Below the pieces are notes generated by a model. It was not told where the DNA came from, ran no database searches, and saw only the letters and a list, made by a program, of their open reading frames with translations. DNA of 42,319 nucleotides from Deltaproteobacteria bacterium (GTDB taxonomy: Bacteria > Desulfobacterota > Desulfobacteria > Desulfobacterales > B30-G6): positions 1-42,319 of the forward strand of contig JAHEIB010000005.1 in assembly GCA_024639645.1 (NCBI GenBank), read 5' to 3'. The first letter of the stretch is position 1; every line of letters starts with the position of its first letter. The position numbers and the translations under genes were made by a program. Below are positions 24,611 to 32,838 of this stretch, in pieces.

Positions 24611-25420
24611 TCATGCGTCTTGGCTTACCGGGATTACTCTTAAAATGGCCTCCAGTACTGAACCGCTGATGGCGCGCGCTTTATCGGAAATAGTATTACA
24701 GTACGTCTGTTCTCCCCTTGGATCGATATCACCAATTTTCAATCCGTTTCGAACATTGCTGTTTGGTCTGATGAGACCACGAAGAATACCACTTATGTGC
24801 GCCGCAACATCCGCATTGCCAACCCTGCCAAGCACTTCCCCCTTTTCCACACGGTCACCTATGGCCTTGTTCGATATAAATTGGCCTTCTGCCGGTGCTC
24901 TCAACACTCTCTGCTCGGTATAACCGCCTATGTTTCCCGGGATACCGGTATTGGGCGCCGCGGAACCCGAAATATAAATTCTTCCCAAATCATGCCCTCT
25001 ATTGGTTTCAACGACCATGTGGACGTCCTGTCCCGCAGTGAACCCCGGTCCCAAACCAATGACCAGCTGCGCATCATCCATGGTTGTTCCAAGGTTCTGC
25101 TTGGCCAACACAGCATCCACCACAACGTTGACTGGGAGTTGTTTCAGCAGTTGCCATGTGGGGTCTACCGCAACAGCAATCTTTTTCTTTTGCCAACATT
25201 GCTCGATCTCATTGACATTACGGCATAGAACGGCCTTGATGTTTTCCACTTCATGCGTAGCATTGTGCACAGCTTCGCAGAATGAGACATTACGCCTCAC
25301 AGCCAAAGGCCTGGAACACTCCATCATAAATATCTTTTGTATGTTTGCCATATATAGCCGCCAGGCGACTGCGCTGGCTATTTCGCCAGCTCCTTTGATA
25401 CCAATGATCATTTCGTTCAT
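24611..25420 (-). CDS. yqeB: Selenium-dependent molybdenum cofactor maturation protein YqeB
   Basis: 269 residues from the ATG at 25420. An alternative start at 25465 would add 15 residues with no better support. The N-terminal Rossmann-like segment is IGIKGAGEIASAVAWRLY, then MMECSRPLAVRRNVSFCEAV, then VVDAVLAKQNLGTTMDDAQL, VIGLGPGFTAGQDVH and VVETNRGHDLG. GSAAPNTGIPG follows. A C-terminal biotinyl-lipoyl-like segment contains VLRAPAEGQFIS. This is the EF2563/YqeB family that marks selenium-dependent molybdenum hydroxylase loci. Its presence suggests the hydroxylase encoded at 32839-36454, or another in the cell, has a labile selenium ligand. Confidence 0.9.
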   Translation of the reverse strand: MNEMIIGIKGAGEIASAVAWRLYMANIQKIFMMECSRPLAVRRNVSFCEAVHNATHEVENIKAVLCRNVNEIEQCWQKKKIAVAVDPTWQLLKQLPVNVVVDAVLAKQNLGTTMDDAQLVIGLGPGFTAGQDVHMVVETNRGHDLGRIYISGSAAPNTGIPGNIGGYTEQRVLRAPAEGQFISNKAIGDRVEKGEVLGRVGNADVAAHISGILRGLIRPNSNVRNGLKIGDIDPRGEQTYCNTISDKARAISGSVLEAILRVIPVSQDA

Positions 25421-25628
25421 TCCAATACCCGAAGGATGTAAAAACAGTATAAGCGATAAGCACAAATATTCAGTTGCTTAAGCATGGGAAAATCTCTATA
25501 TATCGATAGGTATTTCCATTAAAAAGTATCTTTGGAAGCCTTTTATTTTATATAACAAAACTATCAAAGCTGAGATGAGAAAACAAGCCAAGAATCGGCT
25601 TCTTTTTGTTCAATATACTGGGGTGATT

Positions 25629-26429
25629 ATGATCCTGATAAAACGATGGCAATTGCTTTTTACCTTATTTGTGGGTTTTCTTACTATCGCATGTGTGAAT
25701 GTTGTCAGTCCTGACCGCAATCATGACACCGGACAGAAAACAGATCAAAAAGCCCTAAGTCCAATGGGTGCTACCGAGGGTTCAGATGCTTTGTATCATC
25801 GGTGGTACGAAAACGGTGTTCTGGCCGAAGAAACCGTGTTTGCTCACGGGAAAAAAAATGGTGTACACCGGCTGTGGTACGAAAACGGAAACCGGAAATT
25901 GGCCAGTCGTTTTGTTGAAGATCGTCTGGACGGTGCATGTCTGGCCTGGTTCGAAAACGGCAAATCGCGTCTCAGCATCCGGTTTGATCAGGGAAAACGA
26001 ACAGGCGAGTGGATCCGCACAGGAGAAAAAGTTGGGGTTGTCGCCCGGGTTTCTTTCAAGGAAAATCGCCTGGACGGCCCTCTGGCCGTATTGGTCAATC
26101 GGGGTTACGGAAACGGGAGCGGCCGCTCTCTTGAAATTGAGGCCAAATTTTACCGGGGGCAACTTGTCTCGTCTTTTCGTTTCAAAGAGGCTGACGCTTC
26201 AGGGAATAACTTGCACCTGACCGGTATGATCCTGACAGACGGCCGACTTCAGGTGCACAAAATAAAAAACATGGTTTTTCATCCCAATGGCGGGCTGACA
26301 TGCCATATGGGTGATATTGAAACGAACTATAACGATATAGATCATTTCTTTTCATCCAAAATAGCAAACCGTGTCATGCCTATGTTTACCCTCGGATTCT
26401 GTGGAATTCAAATTGAAATGACACTTTGA
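25629..26429 (+). CDS. YwqK/MORN-repeat lipoprotein
   Basis: 266 residues from the ATG at 25629, with GGGGTG upstream. The frame extends upstream to 25575. The lipoprotein signal is at about 1-23 (LLFTLFVGFLTIAC with the cysteine lipobox). The core has MORN-like WYENG repeats: HRWYENGVLAEETVF, RLWYENGNRKLASRF and AWFENGKSRLSIRF, each about 23 residues apart, then a beta-rich C-terminal domain that I do not recognise. YwqK-like proteins are commonly annotated as antitoxin-family, but no toxin is adjacent. A periplasmic or outer-membrane structural role is equally likely. Confidence 0.72.
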   Translation: MILIKRWQLLFTLFVGFLTIACVNVVSPDRNHDTGQKTDQKALSPMGATEGSDALYHRWYENGVLAEETVFAHGKKNGVHRLWYENGNRKLASRFVEDRLDGACLAWFENGKSRLSIRFDQGKRTGEWIRTGEKVGVVARVSFKENRLDGPLAVLVNRGYGNGSGRSLEIEAKFYRGQLVSSFRFKEADASGNNLHLTGMILTDGRLQVHKIKNMVFHPNGGLTCHMGDIETNYNDIDHFFSSKIANRVMPMFTLGFCGIQIEMTL

Positions 26430-26485
26430 AACAATGGGCGGATACTGAAACAGAGCTGTCTTAAAAATGACGGGGGAAATTGATA

Positions 26486-27826
26486 ATGACCTTGGCCGAC
26501 AAAAAAACCGTTAAAAATAAAATCTGCGACATTATCGACGAAAGGAAAGAAGATATCACGTCCATAGGTGACGCCATACGCAAAAATCCCGAACTCGGCT
26601 ATAAAGAGTTTAAAACTGCGGACCTCTCAGCGCGCATCATGAAATCAGCGGGTTTGCCTGTTGAATCCGGGCTGGCGGTAACCGGCGTCAAGGGGCGGCT
26701 TGCGGGGGAACATCCCGGTCCGACGATTGCCCTCATTGGTGAAATGGATGCCCTGCCTGCACCGGGTCATCCCGGGGCTGACCCGGAGACCGGGGTGTCG
26801 CACAACTGTGGTCACGACGCACAGATCGCCGGACTCTTGGGGGCTCTTTTCGGTCTGACAGCAGTCGGGATAGGGCAAAATATATCTGGAACAATCATCT
26901 TTCTTTGCGTACCCGCTGAAGAATACGTAGATATCGATTTCCGGGAACGTCTGGTAAAAGAGGGAATGATTACCTATCTGGGCGGAAAACAGGAACTCAT
27001 CAGGTTGGGCCATTTTGATGACGTGGATCTTTCCCTGATGATACACATACACAGCCGTGCCGACTATCCCACCGTGGCCGTGGCCGATTCATCTAACGGC
27101 TTTATCGTGAAAAAGGTCCGTTTCCTGGGAAAAGCCGCCCATGCCGGTGTTGCGCCTCACCAGGGCATCAATGCCTTAAATGCAGCACATCTGGCAATAG
27201 CGGCTATTCACGCTCAAAGAGAGACGTTTCAAGACGCGGATGCCGTACGCGTGCACCCCATCATCACCCGTGGCGGCGATAGTGTTAACGTGGTACCCTC
27301 AGAAGTATGGTTGGAAACGTTTGTGCGTGCCCGTACTGCTGAAGCCATGCAGGACGCATCGGATAAGGTGGACAGGTCGATCCGGGCAGGCGCCATGGCC
27401 ATAGGAGCCGGTGTTGAAATCAAAACGATGCCTGGCTATCTGCCCATGGGGAACAATCCAGACTTGAGGGAAATATTGGGTGAAAACAGTCGTACACTTT
27501 TCGGCAAGGACGCGTTTGGGCGCGTACCGCACAGAAGCGGGTCAACAGACATGGGCGATCTATCACAGATCATGCCTGCTCTCCACCCTTATCTTGCCGG
27601 CGCCACCGGATCTCCTCACAGTGACAATTGGCAGCTTGATGACAGATCGCTTGTTTACATCAGACATGCAAAATTGATGGCACTGACCGCGGTGGACCTT
27701 TTGTGGGGCAAAGCTGAAGCTGCACGATCTATTGTAAAACGCCATCGGCCAACATTTACGCGTGAGCAATATGCCACGCTGCTGAATAGCTGGTCCAAAA
27801 CCGATACATACAACACGCCCAAATGA
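26486..27826 (+). CDS. M20-family amidohydrolase (AbgB/IAA-hydrolase-like)
   Basis: 446 residues from the ATG at 26486, with GGGGGA eight bases upstream. An earlier TTG at 26480 is not needed. It is a metal-dependent amidohydrolase: IALIGEMDALPAPGHPG at about 86-102, HNCGHDAQIAGLLG at about 114, VPAEEYVDIDF, then the dimerisation domain AAHAGVAPHQGINALNA and RVHPIITRGGDSVNVVP. Such enzymes hydrolyse amides or N-acyl groups, for example aminobenzoyl-glutamate. Here a ring-opened N-heterocycle or an N-carbamoyl intermediate is imaginable. It converges on the BMP transporter gene with an 87-base gap. The substrate is unknown. Confidence 0.85.
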   Translation: MTLADKKTVKNKICDIIDERKEDITSIGDAIRKNPELGYKEFKTADLSARIMKSAGLPVESGLAVTGVKGRLAGEHPGPTIALIGEMDALPAPGHPGADPETGVSHNCGHDAQIAGLLGALFGLTAVGIGQNISGTIIFLCVPAEEYVDIDFRERLVKEGMITYLGGKQELIRLGHFDDVDLSLMIHIHSRADYPTVAVADSSNGFIVKKVRFLGKAAHAGVAPHQGINALNAAHLAIAAIHAQRETFQDADAVRVHPIITRGGDSVNVVPSEVWLETFVRARTAEAMQDASDKVDRSIRAGAMAIGAGVEIKTMPGYLPMGNNPDLREILGENSRTLFGKDAFGRVPHRSGSTDMGDLSQIMPALHPYLAGATGSPHSDNWQLDDRSLVYIRHAKLMALTAVDLLWGKAEAARSIVKRHRPTFTREQYATLLNSWSKTDTYNTPK

Positions 27827-27867
27827 CGACCACAATCTGAAAAAAACAAAAATCCCATGATATTTTT

Positions 27868-27895
27868 CCGGATGGGGCGATGGACTCGCCCCCCG
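27868..27895. terminator. Hairpin between convergent genes
   Basis: GGGGCGA and TCGCCCC pair around a five-base loop and are bracketed by CCGG bases on both sides. It lies between the convergent M20 and BMP genes. There is no long T-run on either strand, so intrinsic termination is only probable. Confidence 0.5.
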
Positions 27896-27913
27896 GATTC
27901 TAGCATCGATCGA

Positions 27914-28951
27914 TTATTTTGGGAAATGTTCGTTTAGGAACTTGTGAAGGTCGGCAGCCACCGGAATGTCCACCACAGCGATGGCACCCGATTTCAGCTT
28001 TGCTTCCAAATCCTTTATTTCCTTGCGTACATCGCTTGGAACAGCCTTGTTCGGTTCCAGAAGGCGGATGGCGCCGTTATCCATGGCAACCCAATGCTGC
28101 TTGCCAAAAGAGCCGTCCTTCCAACTCTGGATGATCTCGTCGTAGACAACCGACATATCCCACAGCACGGAGCTCAGCAGAACGTCAGCCCTGTCAATGG
28201 AACTCTTGTCGCCGATGACATCGATAAACCAAACCTTACCACCATCTTTTGCTTTCTTGCTCGAACAGGCCTGGAGCATACCAAAGGAAGCGCCATCACC
28301 CATTCCGAAAATGACATCCGCACCCACGGCGATCTGATCCTCTGAATTCCGTTTTGCACCGGCCGCATCTGCATAAGCTGCTTCGCCGATAAGGCTGTAC
28401 AGAAGTTTGGCACCGGGGTTTGACGCCTTGAGTCCCTGCGCAAAACCTGCCGACATCCGATTCCATGTGGGTGGTTCGCCTGAAGTAACGATACCGACGA
28501 TGTTCGAACGTGTCATCTTGCCAGCCAGATAACCAGCCATATAACAACCGCCCTGGGGCTGGGTGTCGATGTCGCTAATCAGTCCCGGGGTAACGTCTTT
28601 GTGGTTTTCAGTGGTGACGACCCGTACGCCTGTTTCCCGGGCGATTTCAGGTGCCACAGTCTGATAACCGGAAGCATGACAGATGATCAAATCACTCCCC
28701 TTTTTGACCATGTCACGCAGGGTTGGTTTGATATCGCCATAACCCAGGGCCTCCCCCAGCTCCATTTTAAAACCGTATTTGGCGGCAATCGCTTCGAGCC
28801 CCACCTTACCTTGTTCGTTCCACCCTTTATCCGTGCCCGCCTCGGGAATGGTCAGGCCCACCAGTTTCGGCAGATCGGCTGCCAGGACAAGGCTGGTTGA
28901 AAAGCAAATCACAATCGCCAGGGTCATCGCTGTTCCTATGATTCTTCTCAT
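27914..28951 (-). CDS. BMP-family ABC transporter substrate-binding protein
   Basis: 345 residues. The signal peptide is at about 1-24 (MTLAIVICFSTSLVLAAD), cleaved by signal peptidase I because no lipobox cysteine is present. The family features are VGLTIPEAGTDKGWNEQG, LIICHASGYQTVAPEIA, GGCYMAGYLAGKMTRSNIVG, GADVIFGMGDGASFGM and IDVIGDKSS. BMP/Med proteins bind purine nucleosides or related heterocycles. It is the terminal gene of the long minus-strand cluster, separated by 133 bases from the permease gene, and has AAGGAGC upstream of its ATG. The ligand would be the presumed heterocyclic substrate. Confidence 0.85.
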   Translation of the reverse strand: MRRIIGTAMTLAIVICFSTSLVLAADLPKLVGLTIPEAGTDKGWNEQGKVGLEAIAAKYGFKMELGEALGYGDIKPTLRDMVKKGSDLIICHASGYQTVAPEIARETGVRVVTTENHKDVTPGLISDIDTQPQGGCYMAGYLAGKMTRSNIVGIVTSGEPPTWNRMSAGFAQGLKASNPGAKLLYSLIGEAAYADAAGAKRNSEDQIAVGADVIFGMGDGASFGMLQACSSKKAKDGGKVWFIDVIGDKSSIDRADVLLSSVLWDMSVVYDEIIQSWKDGSFGKQHWVAMDNGAIRLLEPNKAVPSDVRKEIKDLEAKLKSGAIAVVDIPVAADLHKFLNEHFPK

Positions 28952-29084
28952 GTTGTCGCTCCTTCTTTTGTGGATTTAGAAAATGTTGATGCACTTTCAA
29001 TTAAAATTGTTTCATTCTGGTTTCGTGCTGTCTTGCCATCACCCCCTTTCAGTGATCGATTTCCGCAATAGATACCAATGCTGC

Positions 29085-30023
29085 TTATTTTTGACCCCTT
29101 TCATACGGGACACACAACGCTGCCGGCAGGTTTGTGGATCGTGCAAATATCAGCAGCGTGGCGATAACGACAAGATAGGGCGTCATGAGGATAAAATCGG
29201 GGCTGACCTTTACTCCGGCCACCTGCAGTGCACTGGTCAGGGACATGGAGAATCCAAATAAAAGAGCACCAAGAAATACTTTTAACGGATCCCATTTCCC
29301 AAGCATGACCACAACGATGGCGATGTATCCCCGACCCATGATCATATTGGGCACAAAAAAAGCCAGGTCACCGAGAGACATGAAGGCACCGGCCAATCCT
29401 CCCATGATGCCGCCAAAAAGGATCGCTATATAGCGGGTTTTTAACACGTTGACACCAGACGAATCCGCTGCCCAGGGTGTTTCTCCAACGGCTTGAATTC
29501 TCAGCCCCAGACTGGTCTTGTACATGATGAAATAGAGCACAGGGACGCTCAAAAATGTCAGGTACAGCAACCAGTGCTGATTGAACAAAGGCTGGCCAAT
29601 CAAGGGTATCTTGGACAGAAGAGGAACTTCATGCGTCTGTCCCGCAGTGAACATAATAGGGAATTGATTCCCGAATATAACACGGTGCAGAAAACTGCAA
29701 CTGGCATGTGCAAAAATCGTTATACCGAGTCCCACAACGATCTGGTTCACCCTGAGGGTGATGGTCATAAATCCAAAAAGAAGACCCAGAATCATCCCGA
29801 CAGCGGCTGCGGCCACAAAACCAAGCATTAGGCTGTCCAGCTTGAATCCCACCAAAAAGGATGCAAAGGCCCCCGCCACCATCATCCCTTCCAGACCCAG
29901 GTTCAACAGACCTGAGCGCTCCACAAAGGTTTCGCCCAAGGCCCCCAAAAGAATGGGTGTGGTCCCCCTGAGGGTAGATGCCATAACCGCACCGATCAAA
30001 GCCATGTCCATTAGAGAACTCAT
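29085..30023 (-). CDS. ABC transporter permease of the BMP/nucleoside type (second)
   Basis: 312 residues with about eight to nine membrane helices. GTTPILLGALGETFVERSGL near residue 20 and LNLGLEGMMVAGAFASFL are diagnostic of the YufQ/NupQ branch of BPD_transp_2 permeases. QAVGETPWAADSSGVNV and GGIMGGLAGAFMSLGDLAFF follow in the second half. It starts at the overlapping TAATG of the preceding permease gene, so translation is coupled. It forms the membrane channel with the other permease, and the two-domain ATPase provides energy. Confidence 0.88.
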   Translation of the reverse strand: MSSLMDMALIGAVMASTLRGTTPILLGALGETFVERSGLLNLGLEGMMVAGAFASFLVGFKLDSLMLGFVAAAAVGMILGLLFGFMTITLRVNQIVVGLGITIFAHASCSFLHRVIFGNQFPIMFTAGQTHEVPLLSKIPLIGQPLFNQHWLLYLTFLSVPVLYFIMYKTSLGLRIQAVGETPWAADSSGVNVLKTRYIAILFGGIMGGLAGAFMSLGDLAFFVPNMIMGRGYIAIVVVMLGKWDPLKVFLGALLFGFSMSLTSALQVAGVKVSPDFILMTPYLVVIATLLIFARSTNLPAALCVPYERGQK

Positions 30024-31054
30024 TAAAAGGCCCTCCTTTTTTCTATATATTCAGAGGCAGCGAAAAACAGGAGGGTCAGTCCCTCCAGAATATGAACAAA
30101 AAATATCGGCACCCCCTGATCCCGGGCTACAAACTCTCCCCCTACACTTAAAAATGAAAAGAAAAATGCCAGCGGAACGACCGCCCACCCGTTAAATCTT
30201 GCCAAAAAAACAAGGGGAATGGCGGTCATACCGTACGCGGGGTTCCAGTCACCCTGAAACAGTCCTTTGATGGCAAGGACATCGCTAACACCGGCCAGGC
30301 CTGCAAAGCCACCGCTGATTAAAAGTCCCCAAATAGTAATTCGGGCGACATTCATGCCGGAGTGAAATGCTGCACGTTTGTTGGACAAAAGCACTCGAAA
30401 CTCATACCCGAGAGTGGTCTTTCGAATCACGTAATGCATGATAAAAAGACAGATGATCCCTACAATCAGACCGATGTGTATTGACGTAAAAGGGATCATG
30501 GAGAGACGGTGTTCCATTGGGATCAGCGCAGTCTGAGCCGGAACGGATGTGGGATCGTTGATGGGGCCCTTTACAAGCCATGTGACCAGGTTGATGGCCA
30601 CCCAGTTCATCATCATCGTGGTGATGATCTCATTCATGTCGTAGCGCGCTTTGAGAACGGCGGGCAGAAGGATCCAGAACATACCTCCCATCGCCCCCAG
30701 TGCAGCGACAGAAAGCAAGTATATGGGATATGGCAGCAGGCTGGCCAGTGTGGGCGCGCTCCACCCGGCCAGAACCGCTCCGATCAAGAACTGGCCTTCC
30801 ACACCGATATTCCACAAACCAGCTGAAAAACAAGCCAGAAGACCGGCCGAGATAATCAGGAGCGGTGCCATTTTGATAATGGATTCAACCAAACCCAGGG
30901 GGCTGAACATCCCCTGAAAAAAAAGCTGCCCAAAGTATAACAAAGGATTTTTACCGATAAAAATCAGAATGACAGCCCCGGTGATCAGGGCAAATACGAT
31001 GGAAAGTACAGAATAAAATGCAGGAGCGATATCGTTGAACTCAATTTTTTTCAC
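30023..31054 (-). CDS. ABC transporter permease of the BMP/nucleoside type (first)
   Basis: 343 residues, starting with GTG at 31054 and with AGAGGA six bases upstream. It has about nine to ten helices. The YufP/NupP pattern is visible: FSAGLWNIGVEGQFLIGAV near residue 75-93, RYDMNEIITTMMMNWVAINL, EFRVLLSNKRAAFHSGMN, and GGFAGLAGVSDVLAIKGLF. It is the heterodimeric partner of the permease downstream, with which it overlaps. It follows the ATPase gene by ten bases. Confidence 0.88.
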   Translation of the reverse strand: MKKIEFNDIAPAFYSVLSIVFALITGAVILIFIGKNPLLYFGQLFFQGMFSPLGLVESIIKMAPLLIISAGLLACFSAGLWNIGVEGQFLIGAVLAGWSAPTLASLLPYPIYLLSVAALGAMGGMFWILLPAVLKARYDMNEIITTMMMNWVAINLVTWLVKGPINDPTSVPAQTALIPMEHRLSMIPFTSIHIGLIVGIICLFIMHYVIRKTTLGYEFRVLLSNKRAAFHSGMNVARITIWGLLISGGFAGLAGVSDVLAIKGLFQGDWNPAYGMTAIPLVFLARFNGWAVVPLAFFFSFLSVGGEFVARDQGVPIFFVHILEGLTLLFFAASEYIEKRRAF

Positions 31055-31063
31055 GTTATTCCT

Positions 31064-32596
31064 CTATTCTTCAATGCCAAGCATAAGCTTGCCGATTTTT
31101 TCCGGTGTGGCATCGCATTTATCCAAAATAGCCATGATCTTACCGTTGAACAGGACCCCTATCCGGTCAGAGCAATTGATCAACTCATCCATTTCCGAAG
31201 TGATGAGCAGAACGGATGTACCCTGCTTGCTTTCTTCCAGAAGCAGTTCCTGGATGTAGTTCACGGTCCTGGCATCAAGCCCATAAGTGGGTTTGCTGCA
31301 GATAATCAATCCCGGCTCGGTGGAAAGCCCGCGGGCCAGGATGAATTTCTGGATATTACCGCCGCTGAGCGTTCCTGTCCGGACATACGGACCGGTTGCC
31401 TTGACATCAAAATCCATGATCAATTTATTGGCAAACCTGTCAACAACCGTATTATCGATAATGTTGAATCGTGAGTAGGGTGGCTGACAGTACCCCCTTA
31501 AAATGGCGTTTTCAGCGAGGCTCAAGTCGAGAACACAGCCCTCGTTCATACGGTCGTCCGTAATATATGAAATACCCATCTCGTGCCGCTTGGAGACGCT
31601 CTTACGCGAGATGTCCTCTCCCCTGAATCGTATTCGTCCGGATACGAGCTCCCGTTGACCGCCGATTGCTTCACACAGCGACTTCTGCCCGTTTCCATCC
31701 ACACCTGCGATCCCAAATATTTCTCCCCCGCGAATTTCAAAAGAAACCTTGTTCAGACCGACCACACCCCGGCTGTTCATCACTTCAACATCCTCGAGCT
31801 TTAAAACAACCTGGTCCGAGATCGTTTTTTCGACCAGGGAGCATTCGGGTATGGGCTTGCCTCCAAACATAATATTCAGAATTTTTTCGGTTGCATCTTT
31901 TTCATCCATGGACCGAAGCTCGTCACCGTTCAATTCCGCAATTTTGCGGCCCAGACTCAAAATACTGATACGGTCGGATATGGCTAACGCCTCGTTCAGT
32001 TTGTGAGTGATCAGGACCACACCCTTGCCTGCATTTTTTAGCGTTGTAATGGTCTGAAAAAGTTCTTCCGCTTCGATGGGTGTCAGAACCGAGGTGGGTT
32101 CGTCCAGAATCAGTGCCTCGGAACCACGAAAAAGTGTTTTGATGATTTCTGTCCGCTGGCGCTCGCCCACGGAAAGATTTTGGATCAGTTCATGCGGGTC
32201 AATGGCCTGCCCATATTCCTCGGAAATCCGCTTCAGTTTTTTTTCAGCATCTTTCATGTTCAATATGAAGCCGCCTTCAAACCCAAGAACAAGATTTTCA
32301 AGAACACTCAAGTTCGGAATCAAGGCGAAGTGCTGGTGTACCATGCCGATACCAAGCTTTAATGAATCATAGGGTGAACGAATCCGTGTTTTCTGCCCGC
32401 AAACCTCGATATGTCCCTCGTCAGGTTGATACAGGCCGTAAAGGATGTTCATCAGGGTTGTTTTTCCAGCGCCGTTTTCCCCTAAAAGCGTGTGGACCTC
32501 TCCAGGGAAAAGATCGAAGTCGATATGATCATTCGCCAGAACACCGGGAAAAGATTTGGTTATGCCAGCGGTTTTGATGAGTGGTGGAACGTTCAT
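31064..32596 (-). CDS. ABC transporter ATPase, double-domain (BMP/nucleoside type)
   Basis: 510 residues from the ATG at 32596, which has GAGG nine bases upstream. The frame is open to 32731 but that part is intergenic DNA. The first nucleotide-binding domain is canonical: Walker A GENGAGKTT, HQHFALIPNLSVLENLVLG, signature LSVGERQR and Walker B ALILDEPTSVLTP. The second is typically degenerate: GVDGNGQKS, signature LSGGNIQKF and Walker B LIICSKPTYGLDA, which lacks the usual acidic residue. This is the YufO/NupO architecture of nucleoside-type importers. It lies after the hydroxylase genes with a 242-base gap. Confidence 0.9.
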   Translation of the reverse strand: MNVPPLIKTAGITKSFPGVLANDHIDFDLFPGEVHTLLGENGAGKTTLMNILYGLYQPDEGHIEVCGQKTRIRSPYDSLKLGIGMVHQHFALIPNLSVLENLVLGFEGGFILNMKDAEKKLKRISEEYGQAIDPHELIQNLSVGERQRTEIIKTLFRGSEALILDEPTSVLTPIEAEELFQTITTLKNAGKGVVLITHKLNEALAISDRISILSLGRKIAELNGDELRSMDEKDATEKILNIMFGGKPIPECSLVEKTISDQVVLKLEDVEVMNSRGVVGLNKVSFEIRGGEIFGIAGVDGNGQKSLCEAIGGQRELVSGRIRFRGEDISRKSVSKRHEMGISYITDDRMNEGCVLDLSLAENAILRGYCQPPYSRFNIIDNTVVDRFANKLIMDFDVKATGPYVRTGTLSGGNIQKFILARGLSTEPGLIICSKPTYGLDARTVNYIQELLLEESKQGTSVLLITSEMDELINCSDRIGVLFNGKIMAILDKCDATPEKIGKLMLGIEE

Positions 32597-32729
32597 GTCA
32601 GTCAACCTCACAATCGATAACAGTCCAACCGGTTCAACGCATTTTCCGAAAATCGATTCTTGAGAAAAAACAATCGCCGATTGCGAATAACAAATTAAAC
32701 GAGATTTATTTAAAGCAGCCAAACAGTTC

Positions 32730-32763
32730 AATGGGTCCCCACGGGTAAACCCGTGGTCCCATT
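32730..32763 (-). repeat. Hairpin between hydroxylase and transporter genes
   Basis: AATGGGTCCCCACGGG and CCCGTGGTCCCATT are almost perfect arms around TAAA. In the mRNA this would be a strong hairpin between the Mo-subunit stop and the ATPase start. There is no U-run, so it may stabilise or process the transcript instead of terminating it. Confidence 0.6.
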
Positions 32764-32838
32764 TAAATACCCGTCTTCGCCTTCGGCTACGCCGCGGTTA
32801 TCCGCCTTTTCCATGGACCGAACGGGCTACGAAAACAT

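Noticed and set aside
25629-26429. Toxin-antitoxin system
   Set aside because: YwqK-like proteins are often annotated as antitoxins, but no toxin gene adjoins and the protein has a lipoprotein signal.
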